A stretch of 11,962 nt of DNA from Stramenopiles sp. TOSAG23-2 (taxonomy: Eukaryota > Sar). The stretch is taken from NCBI GenBank assembly GCA_900128395.1, contig LT649862.1, positions 1 to 11,962 on the forward strand. Direction: 5' to 3'. The notes under the pieces are model-generated. The model saw nothing but the letters and a program-made list of their open reading frames with translations, did not search any database and was not told the origin of the DNA. Every line of letters begins with the position of its first letter. Positions within the stretch are counted from its first letter, which is position 1. Below, piece by piece: positions 7,092-11,962 of this stretch. The translations under genes and the position numbers were made by a program.

Positions 7092-8153
7092 ATGTTCAAA
7101 GCAAATCGATATTCATTACGTGAAAATGTACGTTCCACAAAACCATCAAACGGAACCAACGGAACTCGTCGCGCATTAGGCGATATTAGTAATAACACAA
7201 GCACTAATGGTGTGCAAAACGTTACAAAAAAATTTTCTGATTTGAGTGCAAATGGTAGCAAACGCCCTTCACCACCAGTGGAAAATCGTACAAATGGCAC
7301 AACAAGACCTGCTTCCTTCAATCGTGTAAGCCCAAAACAAAACTGGGTAGATATTGATGCAGCTGATGTTGCTAATCCGCAAGCTTGCGTTGCATACGTA
7401 AATGATATCTATGATCATTTCTTTAATACTGAAGGAAAATTTGGACCATCTGCTGGTTACATCTCAAAACAAGCGGACATCAATGAAAAAATGAGATCCA
7501 TTTTAATCGATTGGTTGGTTGAAGTACACTTAAAATTTCGCTTAAAGACAGAAACATTATACCTTTGCGTAAACATCATCGATCGTTATTTAGAACGCGC
7601 GCAAGTTGGTCGTTCCAAACTTCAATTGCTTGGTGTTACATGTTTACTCCTTGCAGCAAAATACGAAGAAATCTACCCACCAGAAGTTCGCGATTTGGTA
7701 TATGTTACCGATAAAGCATATACTAGACAACAAATTTTAAAAATGGAAAGTGCAGTTGTTAATACCTTGAAATTCAAATTGACAGTTCCAACACACTACA
7801 AATTTTTAGTTCGCTTCATCAAAGCTGCCCAATGTGATACACGTACCAAATTGATAGCATATTACTTTTGCGAGAAAACTTTGACGGAATATTCCATGTT
7901 GAAATATAAACCATCAACAATTTCTGCAGCAGCGGTATACTTATCCTTGAAAGCAGTTAATTTGACTCCATGGACGCCAACTTTGGAACATTACTCCGGA
8001 TATCAAGTAGGTGATATTGCTCAATGTGCCAAGGATATCATTGCTATTGTTCAAAAAGCATCTGGTGCAAGTCTTCAAGCAATTCGTAAAAAATATTCTC
8101 AACAAAAATTTGGAGATGCAGCTGGTGCAGCAGCAACAGTAACAAGCGTTTAA
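7092..8153 (+). CDS. B-type mitotic cyclin
   Basis: This 353-residue cyclin should activate a Cdc2-type CDK for entry into mitosis. The N-terminus has a destruction box, RRALGDISN at 26-34 (RxxLxxIxN), for APC/C-dependent degradation; I see no KEN box. The first cyclin box spans about 104-230 with MRSILIDWLVEVH (134-146), LKTETLYLCVNIIDRYL (151-167) and LLAAKYEEIYPPEV (187-199). The second fold spans about 232-335 with YKFLVRFIKAA (236-246) and STISAAAVYLSLKA. The FLxRFxKAA pattern and the D-box favour B over A type. S60-P and S80-P-K are possible CDK autoregulatory sites. The N-terminus is shorter than in animal B cyclins. ATG with A-rich context, stop TAA. AATAAA signals follow within 75 bp. 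It converges with the PDZ-like gene. Confidence 0.96.
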   Translation: MFKANRYSLRENVRSTKPSNGTNGTRRALGDISNNTSTNGVQNVTKKFSDLSANGSKRPSPPVENRTNGTTRPASFNRVSPKQNWVDIDAADVANPQACVAYVNDIYDHFFNTEGKFGPSAGYISKQADINEKMRSILIDWLVEVHLKFRLKTETLYLCVNIIDRYLERAQVGRSKLQLLGVTCLLLAAKYEEIYPPEVRDLVYVTDKAYTRQQILKMESAVVNTLKFKLTVPTHYKFLVRFIKAAQCDTRTKLIAYYFCEKTLTEYSMLKYKPSTISAAAVYLSLKAVNLTPWTPTLEHYSGYQVGDIAQCAKDIIAIVQKASGASLQAIRKKYSQQKFGDAAGAAATVTSV

Positions 8154-8220
8154 GTACGATATGATTTAAAGCAATTGCGATCATCATAAGCAACCGAGGA
8201 GAGGCAAATAATAATAATAA

Positions 8221-8234
8221 AATAAATAAATAAA
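8221..8234 (+). terminator. overlapping AATAAA polyadenylation hexamers
   Basis: Three overlapping AATAAA hexamers begin at 8221, 8225 and 8229, 68-76 bp past the cyclin B stop. This is a plausible poly(A) signal, although AATAAA is common in DNA this AT-rich. Confidence 0.4.
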
Positions 8235-8690
8235 AGACTTAAGATACGATCGATTAGAAGACCAAAATTAACAGCAATCACATTTTGGCCACATTTTTCA
8301 TTTATGGTATTGGAAACCATATAACAAATAATAATTAAATGATTGGATAAAAAGAGAGAAAAGGAAGTAAAAGAAAAGTTTTTATACTTGGGCGTTCATA
8401 AATTAGAGAGAGCATGTTTATTATGTAGAAACTTTAGAGAGAGAATAAAAAAAATATTAGGGTTTTAAACATTCTAGAATATATTATATTATATTATTTT
8501 ATAAACATTTTGCTTTGAGAGTACATTTTTAAATTAAAAACACTTTTTTTCCTTCAAAAAATATGGACATAGATATCATATTAATCGAGTTAATAAATTC
8601 TCTTACTCTTCTATTTTTTACGATGCGTCATCTCTGTTTAATTTTTTTTTTTAAATCCCACAAATGTATATATAATCACTACTGAATGTT

Positions 8691-8750
8691 ATGTGCGGTA
8701 CTTATTATTAATACGCGCTCGTTTATACACGTATATTTCGCGTGTAGCAC
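8691..8750. other. GC-richer inverted-repeat cluster
   Basis: TACACG (8726-8731) pairs with CGTGTA (8741-8746). ACGCG (8713-8717) can alternatively pair with CGCGT (8739-8743). GTGC (8693-8696) and GCAC (8747-8750) close the whole. The nesting suggests a small structured RNA or 3' UTR element, but no RNA family is recognised. Confidence 0.3.
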
Positions 8751-8864
8751 TGTATTTTAATTTTTTACTTCTACCCATCATGACAATTCCTATACTCTCA
8801 AAAGTGCGTAAATTAAATTGTATAATATCATACTGATCATATGACACACGCACACACGCACAGA

Positions 8865-10235
8865 CTATAACATTTGATCAATATTAAAAAGCAACCACTT
8901 GATACAATCTTCATAAGACATACCTTTATTTTCGTTATTATTAATCATAGCATAAAAAAATTGTTCGTCGTTTTTACCAAATAGCCCACAATGGCTCTCA
9001 TCAGTAGTTAACGAGTCATTCATAAATATATACACACGTTGAGCACCATAGGCGGGCCTCTTTAATCGAAGTTTTTTGTGTGTGAATTCTTTGATAATAA
9101 TTTTAATTACATCATCTACAGTATAGTAAGTTTTTTTTTCTAATAGCAATCCTTTAGCATTTATAATATTACTGAAAGCAAAATTTTCATTAATTGGCGG
9201 AATCAATTTTATTCTTTTATTACTACAACTATCATCAGTTATGCCTCTTTTGCGTGAAGTGGTTGATTGAGATGTTGCGGAAACATCTTCATTGTCTTGC
9301 ATATGTTTCGTTTTCTTTTTAATAGGTTCTTTGTCACGTTTCTTTCCTGACTTTCTCTTCTTAATATTCTCTTTAGATTTAAAAAGTCCAGAAGCATGTG
9401 TGAATGCTATTGTAAACGGCCTAACTTCACCTTTAATCATCTCAACAATATCATTTAACGCCATTCCATAGACATCATTGTTTCCTACACGTATAAGAAT
9501 ATCTTCCTTTTCTTGATATTTTCCAGATACAAGATGTGTGGTAATTTTATTTCGACTTTTTCCGCTTTGTGTTTGAGATTTATGCATGGATTTAAATCGC
9601 ACTAATGTCCTATCCTTGTATGAACTATCCTCAGTCAAAAAAATTCCTGCACTGTCTCCAGTGATCTTAAATATTACATCTTCACTTTCAACGTGCTTCT
9701 TATCACCGGCATTAAAATGATTGTTTTTATTATTACTTTTATCATTATCATCATCAACCTCATCTTCATTATTATTACTATTATTACTATCATTAACGTC
9801 CTCCTTATAGTTGTTGTCGAACTTTAATCGATCATCATCAACTCTACCATTGGTTTTAGACATAGATGCAGGACTAGGTGATAAATTTTGTACAACATCA
9901 TCCGCTGTTTCCATATCTGCCACAGTTACAAACGATATAGATACCGGCTTTACCTTTGAAGCCTTTTTTATTACACTAATCAGTTTCTCAAAATCCATGA
10001 CAGCAGGATTTTTGTTATTTATTTCGACTAGTTCCATCCCTTTCTTAATACCTTCCAAATATGCTAAAGAATTTTCAATTACATTATTAACACAGTATTT
10101 ACCTTCTTTATCTTTAAATATTCCCACACCAAGCGGTTCACCTTGAATTGTAATGCGAATTACATGCCTCCCCTCGACACTTCGGGAAGAATCAAACTTA
10201 TTTACATGCTCATAAGAAGAAACCCCCTTATCCAT
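8865..10235 (-). CDS. unrecognised protein with PDZ-like domains and a basic, nuclear-type stretch
   Basis: This 456-residue protein is not one I can name. Residues 24-103 form a clear PDZ fold: RITIQGEPLGVGIF (PLGVGI as the carboxylate-binding loop), then VNNVIENSLAYLEGIKKGMELVEIN and a final helix and strand. Residues 187-280 look like a second, divergent PDZ (SAGIFL loop, ILIRVGNNDVYG) with a long insert. Between them lies an Asp/Asn/Glu-rich linker (130-180). Residues 284-345 are strongly basic (IKKRKSGKKRDKEPIKKKTK, 291-310; SRKRG and NKRIK further on) and look like nuclear localisation signals. Residues 350-456 look folded (YTVDDVIKIIIKEF, QRVYIFMND, CGLFG, CIKWLLFNI) but unrecognised. 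No signal peptide or membrane segment is seen. A nuclear scaffold or regulator is possible. ATG at 10235, stop TAG. Confidence 0.85.
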   Translation of the reverse strand: MDKGVSSYEHVNKFDSSRSVEGRHVIRITIQGEPLGVGIFKDKEGKYCVNNVIENSLAYLEGIKKGMELVEINNKNPAVMDFEKLISVIKKASKVKPVSISFVTVADMETADDVVQNLSPSPASMSKTNGRVDDDRLKFDNNYKEDVNDSNNSNNNEDEVDDDNDKSNNKNNHFNAGDKKHVESEDVIFKITGDSAGIFLTEDSSYKDRTLVRFKSMHKSQTQSGKSRNKITTHLVSGKYQEKEDILIRVGNNDVYGMALNDIVEMIKGEVRPFTIAFTHASGLFKSKENIKKRKSGKKRDKEPIKKKTKHMQDNEDVSATSQSTTSRKRGITDDSCSNKRIKLIPPINENFAFSNIINAKGLLLEKKTYYTVDDVIKIIIKEFTHKKLRLKRPAYGAQRVYIFMNDSLTTDESHCGLFGKNDEQFFYAMINNNENKGMSYEDCIKWLLFNIDQML

Positions 10236-10363
10236 TTGTTATGATTTGATACGTTTTTTTTTTGGTTTAAATTCGTTTCTTACTTTCCTAAGTTGCGTAA
10301 ATTCAATTCTATTTTCTTAGAGACAATATAATACACTAATTCCAATAATGTCGTGATATGTGG

Positions 10364-10380
10364 TATATATATATATATAT
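10364..10380. repeat. (TA)n microsatellite
   Basis: A 17-nt alternating T/A run about 130 bp upstream of the PDZ-like ATG, probably in its leader or promoter. Confidence 0.85.
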
Positions 10381-10463
10381 GTATGTATAGAAACGCTCTA
10401 TACATTAACATTATACATAAACAGACGACGATTTAGATTATCATATATTCTAATTATTAATAT

Positions 10464-10472
10464 TACCTGGTA
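10464..10472 (-). promoter_or_regulatory. ACCWGGT motif, site 4
   Basis: TACCTGGTA, 229 bp upstream of the PDZ-like ATG. The palindrome here extends to 15 nt (TATTACC-T-GGTAATA, 10461-10475). It pairs in inverted orientation with the site at 10698-10706. Confidence 0.45.
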
Positions 10473-10496
10473 ATAAACCTGAAAGGCCCGATGAGG

Positions 10497-10551
10497 CTAC
10501 TGTATACAATTGTATAGTAGAACCCCTGTCCTGAAATCAATTTAAGGACAG
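10497..10551. other. two adjacent hairpins in a GC-richer island
   Basis: Hairpin 1 (10497-10520) has arms CTACT and AGTAG around an inner ATACAATTGTAT palindrome, with a two-base bulge. Hairpin 2 pairs CTGTCCT (10526-10532) with AGGACAG (10545-10551) across 12 nt. The surrounding 10473-10560 is clearly richer in G+C than the rest of the spacer. It could be a structured RNA or a promoter element; no RNA family is recognised. Confidence 0.4.
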
Positions 10552-10697
10552 AAACAGAGGAGAATTTTCACAAAATATTCTGAAGTATGCAATTGGTAGA
10601 GTTAAATAAAAGTACCTATCAACATTCTGATGGCAACATGGCAACAAAAATTAAAATATATTTAAGGTAAAATACCAAAAAAAAACTATCCACACTA

Positions 10698-10706
10698 TAC
10701 CAGGTA
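10698..10706 (+). promoter_or_regulatory. ACCWGGT motif, site 5
   Basis: TACCAGGTA, forming with the copy at 10464-10472 an inverted pair bracketing 243 bp. It is the only complete copy that is antisense to both flanking genes. Confidence 0.4.
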
Positions 10707-10766
10707 GCCTTTTTATTTTGTTCTTCGGAATCGAAATGATGGCCTGGATGGCACGATGAGCACATG

Positions 10767-10887
10767 ATGTTTAATTAATTATACGAAGAATAGCAAGTTG
10801 CAATAAAATAAATAAGATATTATTTTTTCTATCGATAGTGTGTACATAAACTTTTTTTAACGCTACGCTCAACTCGCCATATGTAAA
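10767..10887. repeat. 121-bp direct duplication, copy 1
   Basis: Identical base for base to 10891-11011, with period 124; three bases (GTC) separate the copies. It contains TTAATTAATTA, an oligo-A/T stretch and the palindrome CTATCGATAG (10829-10838). It carries no reading frame of note. Confidence 0.95.
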
Positions 10888-10890
10888 GTC

Positions 10891-11011
10891 ATGTTTAATT
10901 AATTATACGAAGAATAGCAAGTTGCAATAAAATAAATAAGATATTATTTTTTCTATCGATAGTGTGTACATAAACTTTTTTTAACGCTACGCTCAACTCG
11001 CCATATGTAAA
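10891..11011. repeat. 121-bp direct duplication, copy 2
   Basis: Perfect second copy, ending 15 bp from the SDR stop codon, so it probably lies within the SDR 3' UTR or poly(A) region. Complete identity in non-coding DNA implies a very recent event, active homogenisation or an assembly artefact. The palindrome CTATCGATAG recurs at 10953-10962. Confidence 0.95.
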
Positions 11012-11026
11012 TCATATCAACTGTTA

Positions 11027-11791
11027 TTAGTCCATTTGAAATCCACCATTCATATCAAGTACCTCCCCAGTAATGAAACCGGATAATGGAGAAACAAAAA
11101 AACTAACTGCATGGGCAACTTCATCAGGCCCGCAAAATCGTTTGACTGGTATCTTTTGTAAAAGCTCATCACGTTGCTCTTGAGTCAATTTTTCAGATAT
11201 CATAGGTGAAAATACATAACATGGTGCAATTGCATTTACCGTAATACCATCCCCAGCATATTGACGAGCTAATGAAAATGTCAAGCCTACCATTGCTGCT
11301 TTACTTGCAGAATATGCAGTACCAGCAGTTAAACCACCAGATTTCCATGCCCATGATGACATATTGACAATTCTACCAAATTTTTGTTCTAACATATATG
11401 GCACACATTTTTTTGATAAATAAAAACACGAGTCATAGTTTACAGCATGTACTTTTTTCCATTCTGAAGTTGTTGTCTCAATAAGCTTATTATTGGATAG
11501 TATACCAGCAACGTTCACCAAAATGTCAACACCTTTGGCACCTAGCTTTTCCAGACCTCTATCAACACCAACATTAACGGCTTCATCATCAGCAACATTA
11601 ATAGCAATACCGACACATTTAGATGGTAGAGTTGCTGCAAACTCCTCACATTTAGATTCGTTTAAATCGACAATTATTATTTGTACTCCTTGTGCAGCCA
11701 ATGATTTACAAATCTCACCACCGATTGATCCAGTCCCTCCAGTTACTAGCGCGACCTTGTCTTTTATTGAAGTTGACGTAATACTTGCCAT
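11027..11791 (-). CDS. short-chain dehydrogenase/reductase, FabG-like
   Basis: This 254-residue classical SDR oxidoreductase uses NAD(P)(H); the substrate is not determinable. The Rossmann cofactor motif TGGTGSIG is at 17-24. D42 at the end of the second strand (IIIVDLN) usually favours NAD(H) over NADP(H). N93-V-A-G stands for the usual NNAG. The catalytic tetrad is N118, S145 or S146, Y160 and K164 (YSASK). The C-terminal GEVLDMNGG is standard. The conserved NxxxPG after strand six reads NAIAPC, with C191 replacing Gly. Closest families by eye are 3-oxoacyl-ACP and acetoacetyl-CoA reductases. No targeting peptide is obvious at the N-terminus (MASITSTSIKDKVALVTGG), suggesting a cytosolic enzyme. 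ATG at 11791, stop TAA. The 121-bp duplication lies directly downstream. Confidence 0.95.
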   Translation of the reverse strand: MASITSTSIKDKVALVTGGTGSIGGEICKSLAAQGVQIIIVDLNESKCEEFAATLPSKCVGIAINVADDEAVNVGVDRGLEKLGAKGVDILVNVAGILSNNKLIETTTSEWKKVHAVNYDSCFYLSKKCVPYMLEQKFGRIVNMSSWAWKSGGLTAGTAYSASKAAMVGLTFSLARQYAGDGITVNAIAPCYVFSPMISEKLTQEQRDELLQKIPVKRFCGPDEVAHAVSFFVSPLSGFITGEVLDMNGGFQMD

Positions 11792-11962
11792 TATTTTCCA
11801 GTTTATATATAATTTGTTCGTTTAAAAGGGAATTGTACATAGGTAAATTATAAATCTATATATAGAAATAATAAATTACAATATGAATTACACTAATATT
11901 GGTTTTATAACTAAAAAAAATAAAATATACGTGGTGGTGCATGCCAGCATATTATACCTGGT
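11792..11962 (-). promoter_or_regulatory. upstream region of the SDR gene
   Basis: This is 171 bp of AT-rich sequence to the window edge. In the SDR sense it reads, after the edge motif, a short GC-richer segment, an oligo-T run ending in AG (plus-strand 11911-11922) and then AT-rich DNA to the ATG. The T-run plus AG would serve as a 3' splice site if the edge motif were a donor. No reading frame is credible. Confidence 0.4.
11955..11962 (-). promoter_or_regulatory. ACCWGGT motif, site 6, cut by window edge
   Basis: TACCTGGT at the last eight bases, reading ACCAGGTA in the SDR sense, 164 bp upstream of the SDR ATG. The ninth base lies outside the window. Confidence 0.4.

Larger units (their letters stand above)
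8154..8864. other. convergent spacer, cyclin B (+) and PDZ-like (-)
   Basis: This 711-bp AT-rich region with no credible reading frame should contain both 3' UTRs. It holds overlapping AATAAA hexamers after cyclin B, AT palindromes near 8472-8490, a TTTGAGAGTA element once in each orientation (8514-8523 and 8793-8802) and a GC-richer inverted-repeat cluster at 8691-8750. An imperfect (AC)n run (8844-8862) sits just past the PDZ-like stop. Confidence 0.5.
10236..11026. promoter_or_regulatory. tandem spacer, PDZ-like promoter and SDR 3' end
   Basis: This 791-bp region lies between two minus-strand genes. From low to high coordinate it holds a (TA)n run (10364-10380), an ACCWGGT motif, a GC-richer island with two hairpins, a tandem 8-mer (ATGGCAAC twice, 10630-10645), a second ACCWGGT motif, and a 121-bp perfect direct duplication next to the SDR stop. 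No credible reading frame or tRNA is visible. Confidence 0.5.

Noticed and set aside
7031-7321. 96-residue minus-strand frame over the cyclin B start
   Set aside because: It is the antisense shadow of the cyclin B N-terminus, whose own frame carries the D-box and continues into the cyclin domain.
10459-10475. U1 snRNA 5' end, because of TTACCTGG
   Set aside because: Only the splice-site-complementary stretch matches; the following stem-loops of U1 are not present, and the same short match recurs at other motif copies.
10471-10510. AACCTGA-like similarity to the 3' half of a TPP riboswitch
   Set aside because: No CTGAGA element or matching 5' half lies upstream, and the GCGNAGGGA part is absent.
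10478-10535. Hammerhead-ribozyme-like order GATGAG, stem, GAAC, GTC
   Set aside because: The core would need CUGANGA and GAAA; here it is CCGATGA and GAAC, and the base pair closing stem II is missing. Essential nucleotides are absent.
10464-10706. Firm call of a MITE for the motif-bracketed unit
   Set aside because: The terminal repeats are only nine bases and nearly self-palindromic, no target-site duplication is visible, and the inverted pair at 2259/2337 brackets unrelated sequence of different length.

Overview
This window is nuclear DNA from a compact, AT-rich microbial eukaryote. Six complete, apparently intronless genes are interrupted by very AT-rich spacers with (TA)n, oligo-A and oligo-T tracts. 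TAA, TAG and TGA are all used as stops, so the standard code applies and ciliate-type reassignment is unlikely. A class I [4Fe-4S] fumarase with a mitochondrial presequence, Asn and Gln homopolymers, PDZ-like domains and a centrosome/cilium-type protein would fit a stramenopile such as a diatom. That placement is inference and I hold it loosely.

Layout. 1-123: a possible 3' end of a gene entering from the left edge. 120-1814 (-): mitochondrial class I fumarase, a TCA-cycle enzyme. 1815-2465: divergent spacer. 2466-3707 (+): an Hsp90 co-chaperone joining a TPR carboxylate clamp to an Aha1 N-terminal domain. 3708-3891: short convergent spacer with palindromes. 3892-5769 (-): EF-hand, coiled-coil protein resembling CSPP1-type centrosome/cilium proteins. 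5770-7091: long divergent spacer. 7092-8153 (+): B-type mitotic cyclin with a destruction box. 8154-8864: convergent spacer. 8865-10235 (-): unrecognised protein with one clear and one weak PDZ-like domain and a basic nuclear-type stretch. 10236-11026: spacer with a structured GC-richer island and a perfect 121-bp direct duplication. 11027-11791 (-): FabG-type short-chain dehydrogenase. 11792-11962: its upstream region.

The genes mostly alternate convergent and divergent and do not form a metabolic operon. The one suggestive pairing is the CSPP1-like protein and cyclin B, both cell-division-linked and head to head across about 1.3 kb.

The most interesting signals are: (i) the TPR-Aha1 fusion; (ii) a near-palindromic ACCWGGT motif (usually TACCWGGTA) occurring six times in the spacers, with one sense-oriented copy upstream of four of the six start codons; (iii) the perfect 121-bp duplication just past the SDR stop; (iv) a hairpin-forming island bracketed by an inverted pair of the motif. 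I found no tRNA, rRNA, recognisable snRNA, transposase, CRISPR array or viral gene, and no multi-gene system that looks undescribed.
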